This document shows positions 36,421 to 44,682 of a DNA stretch of 64,000 bases, one piece after another. The notes beneath the pieces were generated by a model that was not told where the DNA came from, did no database searches, and saw only the letters and a program-made list of their open reading frames with translations. Numbering within the stretch: position 1 is the stretch's first letter; each line of letters starts with the position of its first letter. The DNA is taken from NCBI RefSeq assembly GCF_001650635.1, contig NZ_LWQU01000141.1, positions 62,001 through 126,000 on the forward strand, in the 5' to 3' direction. The translations under genes and the position numbers were made by a program. This stretch comes from Magnetospirillum moscoviense (GTDB taxonomy: Bacteria > Pseudomonadota > Alphaproteobacteria > Rhodospirillales > Magnetospirillaceae).

Positions 36421-37953
36421 ATGAATCGTCCGACGTTGCATCGTTTCTATGGCTGGGTGTTGCTGGGCGCGCTGACCGCGGCGATCCTGGCGGTGTTTTC
36501 CTTCCTGGCCTGGAAGGATTTCGACGGCCGCATCACGGCAGCGGCGCGCCAGGGCCATGACACCACCTGGTTCCTGGCCCGCTCGGTATCCGAACGCTTT
36601 CGCCAATTCGACCGCGAACTGTCCGACCTGGTCGGCCGCATCGAGGCGGCGGGGCCGGCCAGCATGAAAAGTCCGGACGTGTGGGAACGCATGATCCACA
36701 CCACCCAGTCGGTCGAGCATCTGCGGACCATCGGGCTGGTCGATCAGTCCGGCCGCCTCGTCAGTCATACCGACTATCGCGACCAATTGCCGTCCATCAA
36801 GGTGGCCGACCGCGCCTATTTCAAGTTCTTCGCCGAAGGCGGCGTCCAGCGTTCGCTGTTCATCTCGCCGCCCTTCACCACCCGGGTCTCGGCGGAAACG
36901 GCGCTGGCCCTGGTGCACGGCATTTATCGTTCCAATGGCGCCTTCGCCGGGCTGGTGGTGATGACCATTTCGCCCGACGCCTTCGACCTGCTGGGCGGCA
37001 TGCCCAACCTGCCGTCCGGCAGCGCCATCGCCATCCATCGCCGCGACGGCATCAACCTTTTTCGCGTCCCGCCGCTGCCTGGCCAGCTTGGCCAGGACTT
37101 GTCGCGCACCGCCTTGTTCACCCAGTCCCTGCCGCAGGCGCCGTTCGGCGTCGCCTGGACCCGGCCGGAAGGCAGCATCGTCGACGACACCGAGCGGATG
37201 TTGGCCTATCGCTCGCTGGATGAATGGCCGCTGGTGGTGGTGGTCGGCGTCCTGCGTCGGGAAATCGTCGCCGGATGGCGGGCCGACTGGATGCGCAACG
37301 CCCTGCTGGTCGGCATCGCCCTGGTCGGCTTTTCGTGGCTGGCGGTGGTGGTGCAGCGCCAGATTACCGGCCGGCTCGAAGTGGAACTGGCCCTGACGCA
37401 GACGGAAATCGGCCACCGTCTGAAGATCGAAGAGGAATTGCGGGTGTGGGCGACCACCGATTCCTTGACCGGAATCGCCAATCGCCGCCATTTCCTGGAT
37501 ATTGCCGATCGCGAGATCCAGCGAACCCGGCGCTATGGGCGGCCCTTGTCGGTGCTGATCATGGATGCCGACCACTTCAAGTCCATCAATGATCGCTACG
37601 GTCACGCCGTCGGTGACGAGGCCCTGAAGGCCATCGCCCGGGTGGCGGCGACCTGCCTGCGCGACGCCGACCTGCTGGGGCGCCTGGGCGGCGAGGAATT
37701 CGGCGTGCTGCTGCCCGAGACCGACCCTGTGGGGGCGCGCGAATTGGCGGAGCGCCTGCGCGCGGCCGTCGCCGAAATCGACCTGACGGTCCCAGGCGGC
37801 TCGGTCCGGCCGACCATCAGTATTGGCGGCGCCGACCTGTCGGCCGAGGGCGAGGGGATCGATTCCGTGCTGGCCCGCGCCGACCAAGCCCTCTACCGCG
37901 CCAAGGAGCGCGGGCGCAATTGCGTCGAGCTGGTGGCCCCCGCCGCTGTTTGA
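36421..37953 (+). CDS. Cache-domain diguanylate cyclase
   Basis: This 510-residue membrane enzyme should make cyclic di-GMP. One helix near residues 9-30 (WVLLGALTAAILAVFSFLAW), a roughly 250-residue periplasmic double-Cache sensor (VDQSGRLVSHTDYRDQLPS; AYFKFFAEGGVQRSLFISPP) and a second helix (ALLVGIALVGFSWLAVVVQ) precede the GGDEF domain. The active-site motif is GGEEF at about residue 422, and the inhibitory RxxD site (R-D-A-D) sits five residues before it, so both catalysis and product inhibition look intact. ATG 36421 has a G-rich ribosome-binding site eight bases upstream. The ligand is not predictable; it reads from its own promoter just after the nitrate operon. Confidence 0.92.
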   Translation: MNRPTLHRFYGWVLLGALTAAILAVFSFLAWKDFDGRITAAARQGHDTTWFLARSVSERFRQFDRELSDLVGRIEAAGPASMKSPDVWERMIHTTQSVEHLRTIGLVDQSGRLVSHTDYRDQLPSIKVADRAYFKFFAEGGVQRSLFISPPFTTRVSAETALALVHGIYRSNGAFAGLVVMTISPDAFDLLGGMPNLPSGSAIAIHRRDGINLFRVPPLPGQLGQDLSRTALFTQSLPQAPFGVAWTRPEGSIVDDTERMLAYRSLDEWPLVVVVGVLRREIVAGWRADWMRNALLVGIALVGFSWLAVVVQRQITGRLEVELALTQTEIGHRLKIEEELRVWATTDSLTGIANRRHFLDIADREIQRTRRYGRPLSVLIMDADHFKSINDRYGHAVGDEALKAIARVAATCLRDADLLGRLGGEEFGVLLPETDPVGARELAERLRAAVAEIDLTVPGGSVRPTISIGGADLSAEGEGIDSVLARADQALYRAKERGRNCVELVAPAAV

Positions 37954-37975
37954 TCCAGCTTCTGATCTATGTCAA

Positions 37976-37989
37976 GGCAAGCGCTTGCC
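37976..37989. promoter_or_regulatory. perfect 14-bp palindrome upstream of microprotein
   Basis: GGCAAGCGCTTGCC is fully self-complementary and lies 53 bases before the ATG of the 34-residue membrane protein and 22 bases after the cyclase stop. It is a good operator candidate for a dimeric regulator. Confidence 0.5.
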
Positions 37990-38041
37990 GATCAGCTTAT
38001 GGTGGCGGTCCGTACAAAGTACCTTCGAGGGGGAGGAACGT

Positions 38042-38146
38042 ATGGTTCTCGATACTGAAGCTTACATCGCTCTGGGATTCCTGGTTGCCACGATCGTGGT
38101 GACGGCCGGCCTGCTGGTGTTCGTGGTTGGCCGCATGAACCGCTGA
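38042..38146 (+). CDS. 34-residue single-helix membrane microprotein
   Basis: The product is 34 residues with one helix (IALGFLVATIVVTAGLLVFV) between an acidic N terminus (MVLDTEAY) and a basic C terminus (VGRMNR), so N-out/C-in orientation is likely. I do not recognise a family; it is not obviously CcoQ, CcmD or CydX. A very strong ribosome-binding site (AGGGGGAGG, six bases before the ATG), an upstream palindrome and a stable downstream hairpin make it much more convincing than its size suggests. It is followed by the convergent ribbon-helix-helix gene. Confidence 0.65.
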   Translation: MVLDTEAYIALGFLVATIVVTAGLLVFVVGRMNR

Positions 38147-38182
38147 TCGGCGCCGCGCCAATAGATTTGCTCTCGTTTGCCG

Positions 38183-38203
38183 CCGCCAGGGTACCCCTGG
38201 CGG
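38183..38203. terminator. hairpin after microprotein gene
   Basis: CCGCCAGGG-TAC-CCCTGGCGG is a perfect 9-bp stem 36 bases after the microprotein stop. There is only TT after it, so it is a probable but not classic terminator. A second weaker hairpin (GTGTC...GACAC, 38249-38268) faces the convergent gene. Confidence 0.5.
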
Positions 38204-38279
38204 TTGGCCGGGTGTCGAGCTTCCATTGTGAAGCCCGGCGCTTTGGTGTGTCTGGAGTTCCGGACACGGTGTTCGACGG

Positions 38280-38495
38280 CTAATCCTTCCCGGCTTCGTT
38301 CCGCAGATGCTCGAGGACGAAGACCCGAAGCGCCGACGACAGGTTGCCGGCCCGGTCGCTGTCGATTTCCGCCGCCATCTGGTTGATCGACTGACCGCGA
38401 AGGGCGGCGATCCGCTTCAGTTCAACCCAGAACTCCTCCTCCAGCGTGACGCTGGTCGAATGGCCGGCGACGACCAGCGATCGCTTCTTCAGCAT
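38280..38495 (-). CDS. ribbon-helix-helix regulator
   Basis: This is a 71-residue protein of the short ribbon-helix-helix type found widely in alphaproteobacteria. The DNA-contacting beta strand is HSTSVTLEEEFWVEL (about residues 12-26). The two helices follow as KRIAALRGQSINQMAAEI and NLSSALRVFVLEHLRNEA. It has no toxin neighbour, so it is more likely a free-standing repressor than an antitoxin. An array of AACGGT half-sites starts 26 bases upstream of its start codon, fitting autoregulation and control of the divergent FlaF-like gene. Confidence 0.85.
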   Translation of the reverse strand: MLKKRSLVVAGHSTSVTLEEEFWVELKRIAALRGQSINQMAAEIDSDRAGNLSSALRVFVLEHLRNEAGKD

Positions 38496-38520
38496 GAGCA
38501 GGGGAACTCCCTTGTTTTCA

Positions 38521-38549
38521 AACGGTTATTTCACCGAACGGTAACCGTT
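38521..38549. promoter_or_regulatory. operator array between RHH and FlaF-like genes
   Basis: The palindrome AACGGT-A-ACCGTT occupies 38537-38549, and an additional direct AACGGT-TA copy lies at 38521-38528, 16 bases away. The outer copy and the last half-site also form a perfect 8-bp inverted pair (AACGGTTA/TAACCGTT). Clustered short half-sites of this kind suit ribbon-helix-helix dimers. Confidence 0.6.
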
Positions 38550-38689
38550 GCGGGCTTGCGAGTCCAGGCCGGGCCAGCCATACATCCAAGGTGACTAAGC
38601 GTTCTACCTGATTGCCGTCAGGGACGAAAATTCTTAAACTCGCCTGCGGTTGGGGTGGGCGAAAAAGTGCTCTCGCAGGGGAGGATCTC

Positions 38690-39121
38690 ATGTCGTTCGC
38701 AGCCATTCCCGTCCGCCTTTCCCTCGAGGAAAGCAGCGCCGTCGCCCTGCTGGAAGCCGCCGAGGAATTGTCCACCGCACACGATGCGGAACGCTTTGTC
38801 GCCGCCTTGGACACCAATCATCGGGTGTGGATGGCGCTGTCGGATGTCGCCCGGCGGTCGGCCTGGAAGGTGTTCGAACGCAGGCTGGCCGATTTCGTGA
38901 TGACCACCACCTGCAAGGCCGGCAAGGGCGTGCGCGACGACGACGTGGAAACGCTGATCGGGATCAACCGTGACCTTTCGTCGCGCTTGGCCAACGGGCG
39001 TGATCTCGGTGCGATCCGGCTCCGCGCCCATTTGGCCTGGCAAGAGGGCGGCAAGGGTCGCGGATTGTCGCTGGATCGCTGGCTGATCGCCGAGATGGAA
39101 CGCAAGGCGCAGGCGCACTAA
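38690..39121 (+). CDS. FlaF-like protein
   Basis: This 143-residue cytoplasmic protein resembles FlaF, the flagellin synthesis and secretion regulator of alphaproteobacteria. The similarity lies in ALDTNHRVWMALSDVARRSA and ETLIGINRDLSSRLANGRDL, which parallel the A-L-x-x-N-x-x-[VL]-W-x-A-L and L-I-x-I-N-R signatures. The N terminus (IPVRLSLEESSAVALLEAAE) and C-terminal tail differ from classic FlaF, and no flagellin gene is nearby. AGGGGAGG lies five bases before ATG 38690. It is divergent from the ribbon-helix-helix gene and shares its operator region. Treat the name as tentative. Confidence 0.55.
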   Translation: MSFAAIPVRLSLEESSAVALLEAAEELSTAHDAERFVAALDTNHRVWMALSDVARRSAWKVFERRLADFVMTTTCKAGKGVRDDDVETLIGINRDLSSRLANGRDLGAIRLRAHLAWQEGGKGRGLSLDRWLIAEMERKAQAH

Positions 39122-39196
39122 TGCCGGTGGCCCTGCTTAATCGCCGCTCGGGCTTGTCGCGGATTTTGTACTGATCCGGTCAGCTCGAAATCCGCC

Positions 39197-39430
39197 TTAG
39201 ACGTCGCGCTCGGGATCGATGTCGTGGGCGCGCTTGCCGTATTTGTCGGTGAAGGACGCCCCGGTGGCGATCTCGACATGGTCTCGGTGATATTTCGACA
39301 CCTGATGCAGCATGCGATGTTGCGCCTCGAACAGGTGTTTCCACATCTCCAGGCTTTGACGGGAGGCCGTGGTCCACGCCTGGAACCATGCCGCCTGGAA
39401 CGCGTTCAAGTCCTTCATTGGATCTGGCAT
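39197..39430 (-). CDS. small phasin-like protein
   Basis: This 77-residue, mostly helical, amphipathic protein is rich in aromatic residues: KDLNAFQAAWFQAWTTASRQ, then LEMWKHLFEAQHRMLHQVSK. The pattern resembles the helical core of phasins that coat polyhydroxyalkanoate granules, but it is short and I cannot confirm a family. The C terminus (DKYGKRAHDIDPERDV) is charged. GGGAGGA lies about five bases before ATG 39430. It sits just downstream of the STAS gene on the same strand (69-base gap) and may or may not belong to that operon. Confidence 0.6.
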   Translation of the reverse strand: MPDPMKDLNAFQAAWFQAWTTASRQSLEMWKHLFEAQHRMLHQVSKYHRDHVEIATGASFTDKYGKRAHDIDPERDV

Positions 39431-39499
39431 GGCTTTCCTCCCGCTATATTGGGTCGGACCATTGTATCAGAGGATACCGGCCCCGACCAGCCCGCCCCC

Positions 39500-39838
39500 C
39501 TAGGCCGGGGGCATGGCGGCGACGGCGGTCGCGCGGTCGGGATGAATCTGCAAGATCTTGGCGAAGCCCGAGACATCGAAGATTTCGCGGATATGCGGCT
39601 TCATCGAGCACAGGGCGAACTTGCGCGGTGCGCGGGTCATCTTGGCGCCCACCAGCACGACGCGCAGGCCGGCGCTGGAAATGTAATCCATTTCGGCGAA
39701 ATCGATCAGGATGCGCGGTGCGCCGGAATTGACCACCGCCACCACCTTGGCTTCGAAGGCCTTGGCCGTGGCGCTGTCGACACGGGCGATGGGAACCAGC
39801 ACCGTCAGGCCTTCGCTCACTTCTTCCCTGATTTCCAT
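39500..39838 (-). CDS. STAS-domain anti-sigma factor antagonist
   Basis: This 112-residue protein of the SpoIIAA/RsbV type acts in partner switching. When unphosphorylated it binds an anti-sigma-like ATPase, and a SpoIIE phosphatase reactivates it. The core is RILIDFAEMDYISSAGLRVV, with the phosphorylatable serine in the I-S-S-A-G-L motif (about residue 56). The gene starts four bases after the stop of the SpoIIE/HATPase fusion, which contains both the kinase-like and phosphatase domains expected to act on it. It is the last gene of the six-gene cluster. Confidence 0.92.
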   Translation of the reverse strand: MEIREEVSEGLTVLVPIARVDSATAKAFEAKVVAVVNSGAPRILIDFAEMDYISSAGLRVVLVGAKMTRAPRKFALCSMKPHIREIFDVSGFAKILQIHPDRATAVAAMPPA

Positions 39839-39842
39839 AATC

Positions 39843-42770
39843 TCAACTCTCCTGTTCCGCGGTACCCTTCCACAGGGTCACGACGTTGCGCCCGTCTTCG
39901 CGGCGATACTCGGTTTTATCCATAAACTCCTTCACCAGGAAGACCCCCAGCCCGCCGATCGGGCGGTCGTCCACCTCCAGGGCCAGGTCCGGCTCGGGGG
40001 CTTCGGTGAAGGGATTGTATTCAGCCCCGTCATCGATGATTTCGGTCATCAGCGTCCCGTTGACTAGCACGAACCGGACATGAATGTCGTGATGCTGATC
40101 ATCTGAATACCCATAGGATATGATATTGGTGATCAGTTCATCCAGGCAAAGATTCAGGTTGAAGGCGATCCGTTCGGGCATCCCGTGCCGCTCGACGAAG
40201 GAATCGACCAGCCCGGCCAGGCGTTCCAACTCGGCCAGATCGTTGCTGATGGCCACCTTCAAGACATTGTGATCGTGGTGTTGCAGGGGCGTCGCGGCAA
40301 CAGGTGCCGGGGCCGGGGCCGGGGCCGGGGCGGGCGGCGGCGGCGCGGCCGCGACGATCTTCGGCTTGTTGATGATGCGGATGGCCGGCTTGGCCGCGGG
40401 TTGGGGCGCCGGCTCGGGCTTCTTGATGGCGACCGTTACCGGGGGTTTGGGTTTGGCCACGATCGTCGGCCGGATCACCTTCACCGCCGGGGCGGCTGCG
40501 GCGGCCGGCTGCGAAGCCGGGGGCGGGGCCGGAGTGGGCGCGGGGGGCGGCGCGACGGGCGGCGGGGCGGCATCCATATTCATGACCTCGACCGACGGGG
40601 TGGCCTTGAATCCTGTCAGCATCAACCGGCGATCCGGTTCATCGAACGCTTCCAGGTCGGTGCTGACCCGATCGAAGCTCAAGGACAGCATGGTGATATC
40701 GTCGAATTGCGGCGCTTCGCCGACGAAGGCTTCGACCGCGCGGTGCACCTCGGCGATGATGTCCTGCGGGGCATATCCCCCCAGGGTTCCCAGCTTCTCG
40801 ATCAGGCGAGGTTCGTCGTAAAGGGCCGAGACGACGTCCTGGGCTTCGGTGACGCCATCGGTATAAAGCAAGATGGTGTCGCCGGGGTTCAATTGGAAGG
40901 TACCGGTTTCGTAATCCAGCCCTTCCATCACGCCCAAGGCGACGCCCGAGACATCGCGGATGGCATCGACCTCGCCGCTGGTGCGCAGGATCAAGGACGG
41001 CGGATGGCCGGCATTGCAATAGGCCACCTGGCCGTCACGGGTGTCGAGCACCGCATAGAAGCAGGTGGCGAACAAGGTGTGCGGGTTGTCGGCCGACAAC
41101 ATGGTGTTGACGAAGGCCAGGCACTCGCCGGGGCTGGACGACAACGGCGCCACCGCCTTGATCAGCGAGCGCGCGATCGAGATGAACATCGCCGCCGGGA
41201 CGCCTTTGCCCGAGGCGTCGCCGATGACGAAGCCCAAATGATAGCGGTCGATCAGGAAGAAATCGTAGAAGTCGCCGCCGACCTCCTTGGCCGGGACCAT
41301 GCCGGCATGAATGCGGAACTCGTCGCGGTCGGGGAAGGGCGGGAACACCTGGGGCAGCGACGACAATTGCAGTTCGCGGGCGAAATCCAGTTCCTGGCGC
41401 AGCGCGTCCAACTGTTCGCGGGTCCGCAAGGCTTCGCGCAGCACTTCGGCCTCGCGGGTCCGTTGGGTGATCAGTTCTTGCAACGACAAATGCTGTTCGC
41501 GGATGCGGTCCGACATGGTCTGGAAGGCCACGCCCAGCACTTCCAGTTCGCCCTTGCCGGAATCGGTGTCGCCGGATTCTTCGGGGCCGCGCTCGGCCAT
41601 GGCCTCGATCTGCTTGAGGTCGGCCAGCACGGCGGCGCGGGCCTCTTCCTCCAGCATTTCGCTCATCTTCAGCATCTGCAGGCGGATATACAGTTCCTGG
41701 CGGCGGCGCTGACGTTCGCGGCGCTGCTGCATCAGTTCCAGCTTGACGACATTGTCGCGGAACACGCCGACGGTGCCGGCGATGCGGCCGATCTCGTCCT
41801 GGTCGTTCTTGACCTCAAGCGTGACCGAGGTGTCGCCGCGCGACAGCGCGTTCAGCACGGCGATGGCCTCGTCCAGCGGGTGGAAGGAACGGCGCAGATA
41901 GACGGTGAACAGCGCCAGCAGCACCACCAGGAAGCCGCCGACCGAGCCGATGGCGATCTGGCGGATCTGGCGCTGGCGGGTTTGGGTGGCGGTGACGTCG
42001 CGGGCGGTGACCAGGGCGCCGATCACCCGGGATGCGCCGTCATAGACCGGCAATACGGCGACCGAATAGAAGATTTCGCCCTGCTGCCAGGTTTCCAGCC
42101 GTGATTTACGGACGGAAATCTTGCCTTCGAAGATTTTCCAGATGGAATCGTCGGTCCCCAGTGACAATTGGCCGATACGGTCGACCAGGAAGATTTCAGA
42201 GCCGGTCGAAATCTTGAATTCGGCCAGGGGCGGTTGCATGTCGGCGGCCAGCACGGCGACGCCGATCACCTCGCCCTTGTGCTCGATCGGGAAGGCCAGG
42301 GTGGCTGTGAAGGTGCGCGACGCGTCTTGCAGCACACCGCGCACCGATTTGTTGGAATCGACGATGGTCCGGACGGTGCCGGCATCGACCGTCGGCGGTT
42401 CCAGCAGCGAACCGCGCGAATTGTACAAAAGCTCGCCGTCGCGGTTCATCACTTCGAAGCGGCTGACCTGGCCGCGGGCCCGCATGCCGTCGGCGATCGG
42501 CACCGCCAGGGCCAGGATTTGCGTGGGGTCGCGCTTTTCCACCGCCTGGACCAGGGATTCGTCGGTGGCGACGGCGCGGGCATCGGTTTCCAGCCGCTGC
42601 ACGGTGTTTTCCACCAGCTTGCGCCAGAAGATGTCCTGTCCGTTCAGCGTCGCCTGGGCATAGCGTTCGTCGGCCAGTTCCTCGCTCTTGATGGCGGCGA
42701 AGGTCAGGCCGGCCACCAGCAGCGAAAAGCTGACCGTGACGATCAGGGTTACGCGTGTCCGCAGCAGCAT
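39843..42770 (-). CDS. membrane SpoIIE phosphatase fused to RsbW-like ATPase
   Basis: This is a 975-residue hybrid switch protein. Helix 1 (residues 6-27), a periplasmic sensor of about 240 residues with Cache-like FEVMNRDGELLYNSRGSLL, helix 2 (about 277-297), a HAMP domain and a coiled coil come first. A PP2C/SpoIIE domain follows (about 470-700), with EVGGDFYDFFLID, ASGKGVPAAMFISIARSL and the metal-ligand motif DDITMLSL. Then come a long Pro/Ala linker (about 730-835) and a C-terminal GHKL/HATPase domain (NLCLDELITNIISYGYS; GGLGVFLVKEFMD). It could both phosphorylate and dephosphorylate the adjacent STAS protein. It overlaps the formyltransferase gene by 22 bases. Confidence 0.92.
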   Translation of the reverse strand: MLLRTRVTLIVTVSFSLLVAGLTFAAIKSEELADERYAQATLNGQDIFWRKLVENTVQRLETDARAVATDESLVQAVEKRDPTQILALAVPIADGMRARGQVSRFEVMNRDGELLYNSRGSLLEPPTVDAGTVRTIVDSNKSVRGVLQDASRTFTATLAFPIEHKGEVIGVAVLAADMQPPLAEFKISTGSEIFLVDRIGQLSLGTDDSIWKIFEGKISVRKSRLETWQQGEIFYSVAVLPVYDGASRVIGALVTARDVTATQTRQRQIRQIAIGSVGGFLVVLLALFTVYLRRSFHPLDEAIAVLNALSRGDTSVTLEVKNDQDEIGRIAGTVGVFRDNVVKLELMQQRRERQRRRQELYIRLQMLKMSEMLEEEARAAVLADLKQIEAMAERGPEESGDTDSGKGELEVLGVAFQTMSDRIREQHLSLQELITQRTREAEVLREALRTREQLDALRQELDFARELQLSSLPQVFPPFPDRDEFRIHAGMVPAKEVGGDFYDFFLIDRYHLGFVIGDASGKGVPAAMFISIARSLIKAVAPLSSSPGECLAFVNTMLSADNPHTLFATCFYAVLDTRDGQVAYCNAGHPPSLILRTSGEVDAIRDVSGVALGVMEGLDYETGTFQLNPGDTILLYTDGVTEAQDVVSALYDEPRLIEKLGTLGGYAPQDIIAEVHRAVEAFVGEAPQFDDITMLSLSFDRVSTDLEAFDEPDRRLMLTGFKATPSVEVMNMDAAPPPVAPPPAPTPAPPPASQPAAAAAPAVKVIRPTIVAKPKPPVTVAIKKPEPAPQPAAKPAIRIINKPKIVAAAPPPPAPAPAPAPAPVAATPLQHHDHNVLKVAISNDLAELERLAGLVDSFVERHGMPERIAFNLNLCLDELITNIISYGYSDDQHHDIHVRFVLVNGTLMTEIIDDGAEYNPFTEAPEPDLALEVDDRPIGGLGVFLVKEFMDKTEYRREDGRNVVTLWKGTAEQES

Positions 42771-43654
42771 GACGCCCCCACTCCTTTGGCCGCGGTATGG
42801 GCGAGATGGTCGATGCGGGCGTGCAGCGCCTCGGGGACGAAGCTGCGCAGCTCCTCTAGGTAGTCCGCAGGATCGTAGATACGAAAGCCCTTGGCGGCGA
42901 AGTCCTTGAACGAGTCGGCGCCCGGCAGCGACCCATAGACCCGCTGGCTGCGATCCTGCTCGGTCAGGGCCGGCTGGCGCCCCTCACGCAGGCCATCCAG
43001 CACCTGGAAGAACAGCTCGAGGCCGGGTCGGTAGGTCTGGGTCACATGCCACAACAACGAACGCGCCGGATTGATGTCGATCCAGCCGATGCCGGCGATC
43101 GGGCCGGTGTCGATGCCGCGATCGACCTGGTGCAAGGTGCAGCCGATGCGCTTGCCCCCTTCCAACATGCAGCGGAACGGCGCGAACAGTCCGGCATAGC
43201 GCGGAAGCGCGCCGGGGTGGACGTTATAGGTGCCGAGCGGTGGGATTTCGAAGATGTTCGGCTTGAAGATCAACGAGAACCGCGCCGACAAGATGATGTC
43301 GGGGGCGAAGGCGCGCACCAGCGACTCGCCGTCCTCGCCGTTGATATCGGCGACCACCTGGATCGGGATTCCGTAGCGCCGGGCCAGTCCGTCGAAGGTG
43401 GCGTGGTGGCACGTATCGTCACCGGTGGCGTCGATCAGCGGGAAGATGGTGTCGATCGGCAGGTCGCGTTCGAGGAACTTGATCTCGGCCAGCTCGGGAA
43501 CGGCGTTCTCGACCGGGCGGGTCTTGTCGGACAGCAGCACCATCACCTGGTCGCCGACCAGATGCGACAGGACCTGGTTCAGCACCATGGCCCCGGCCAA
43601 GTCGCGTTTGGTGCACACCAGGATGCGCAATGCCTTCTTGGGCGGCGCGGTCAT
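42749..43654 (-). CDS. formyltransferase-like protein
   Basis: This 301-residue protein has a 10-formyltetrahydrofolate-dependent formyltransferase core: LGTYNVHPGALPRYAG (N-x-H catalytic pair), then CTLHQVDRGIDTGPIAGIG (catalytic Asp). It is shorter than, and diverged from, methionyl-tRNA formyltransferase, so a sugar or small-molecule amine substrate is more likely. The C terminus ends GASCCCGHA, an unusual cysteine run that could bind metal. ATG 43654 overlaps the stop of the binding-protein gene (ATGA). Its place within a signalling operon is unexpected. Confidence 0.8.
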   Translation of the reverse strand: MTAPPKKALRILVCTKRDLAGAMVLNQVLSHLVGDQVMVLLSDKTRPVENAVPELAEIKFLERDLPIDTIFPLIDATGDDTCHHATFDGLARRYGIPIQVVADINGEDGESLVRAFAPDIILSARFSLIFKPNIFEIPPLGTYNVHPGALPRYAGLFAPFRCMLEGGKRIGCTLHQVDRGIDTGPIAGIGWIDINPARSLLWHVTQTYRPGLELFFQVLDGLREGRQPALTEQDRSQRVYGSLPGADSFKDFAAKGFRIYDPADYLEELRSFVPEALHARIDHLAHTAAKGVGASCCCGHA

Positions 43655-44682
43655 GGCTTGCCCCCCGGCCCGTCGATCACCTCGGCCAGGCTCAGCAGGT
43701 TCATCGGCGGATAGACCCCCAGCGCCCGCACCACCGGCATGTTCAAGATGATCGACAGCCGCTTGGGCGCGTCGATGGCGATGTCCTGGGGCGGCTTGTT
43801 GTGAACCAGGATCTGCTCGGCCTTGTAGGCGGTCAGCTGGCCGACGGTGTAATAGCGATAGACCCCGCCGATCAGCGCCTTCGAGGTCACCACCGGATTC
43901 TCGGCCGCCGCGAAGGTCGGCAATTGCTGGTCCAGCGCCGCCTGGGTCAGGATGTCGCGGTTGACGTTCAAGAAGGTGTCCGGCGGGATGTACAGGAACC
44001 CCACGCCGGATTCCTTCAGGCTGGCGACCTTGCCGGGGATGCTGGCCGCCACCGGCTTGCCCTCGACCACATCGACCGGGGCGACGATGACCTCGAAATC
44101 CTGGGCGGTGCCCAGCTCGCGCAATTCGTCGATCGCCACCAGCGAGTTGCGCTCCAGCGGGTTGTAGACCATGCCCAGGCGCTTGACCGGCAGGTACGAC
44201 CTGAGCAGGTTCACCTGGGTTTCCATCGGCACCAGGTACGAGGTGCCGGTGATGTTGCGGCCCGACGAAAGCAGGTTGGGCACCACCTTGGCGCCGACCG
44301 GCTGCGAGACGATGGCGAACACCGCCGGGATGTCGGTGATGTGCTTGGCCGGATCGACCTTGTCGAAGGTCCCCAGCATCTCCTGGGTGACGGTGGTGCC
44401 CCAGGTGAACACCAGGTCGACCTTCATCTCCTTTGCCTCGGCGACGAAGCCGGGCAACTTGCTCTTGTCCTGGGCGCAGTCGCGGATGATCAGCTCGACC
44501 GGGATGCCCTGGTTGGTGAAATAGTCCTTGAAGCCTTGCGCGGCCTCTTCCCAGCCACGGAACAGCGCCATGTAGATGCGGTAGGGCCGGGGCGGCTTGG
44601 CCGGCTGCGCGGCCAGCCCCGAAGGCCAGGCCGCCACGGCCCCCAATCCCCCCAGTCCGGCCAGAAAATCGCGGCGGATCAT
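43651..44682 (-). CDS. periplasmic ABC-type substrate-binding protein
   Basis: This 343-residue secreted binding protein is of the uncharacterised ABC_sub_bind (TrpX-like) type. The N-terminal MIRRDFLAGLGGLGAVAAWP looks like a twin-arginine-style or Sec signal ending A-L-A-A/Q-P-A. The mature protein contains GYNIT-like and family blocks such as VFTWGTTVTQEMLGTFDKV and MPVVRALGVYPPMNLLSLAE. No permease or ATPase gene lies in the cluster, so it may present its ligand to a membrane sensor rather than to a transporter. ATG 44682 overlaps the upstream MFS gene stop (ATGA). Confidence 0.87.
   Translation of the reverse strand: MIRRDFLAGLGGLGAVAAWPSGLAAQPAKPPRPYRIYMALFRGWEEAAQGFKDYFTNQGIPVELIIRDCAQDKSKLPGFVAEAKEMKVDLVFTWGTTVTQEMLGTFDKVDPAKHITDIPAVFAIVSQPVGAKVVPNLLSSGRNITGTSYLVPMETQVNLLRSYLPVKRLGMVYNPLERNSLVAIDELRELGTAQDFEVIVAPVDVVEGKPVAASIPGKVASLKESGVGFLYIPPDTFLNVNRDILTQAALDQQLPTFAAAENPVVTSKALIGGVYRYYTVGQLTAYKAEQILVHNKPPQDIAIDAPKRLSIILNMPVVRALGVYPPMNLLSLAEVIDGPGGKP

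Noticed and set aside
37976-38000. FNR/CRP-type site near the microprotein gene
   Set aside because: The region has TTGAT-like and ATCA-like fragments but not the TTGAT-N4-ATCAA spacing; only the perfect palindrome is reported.
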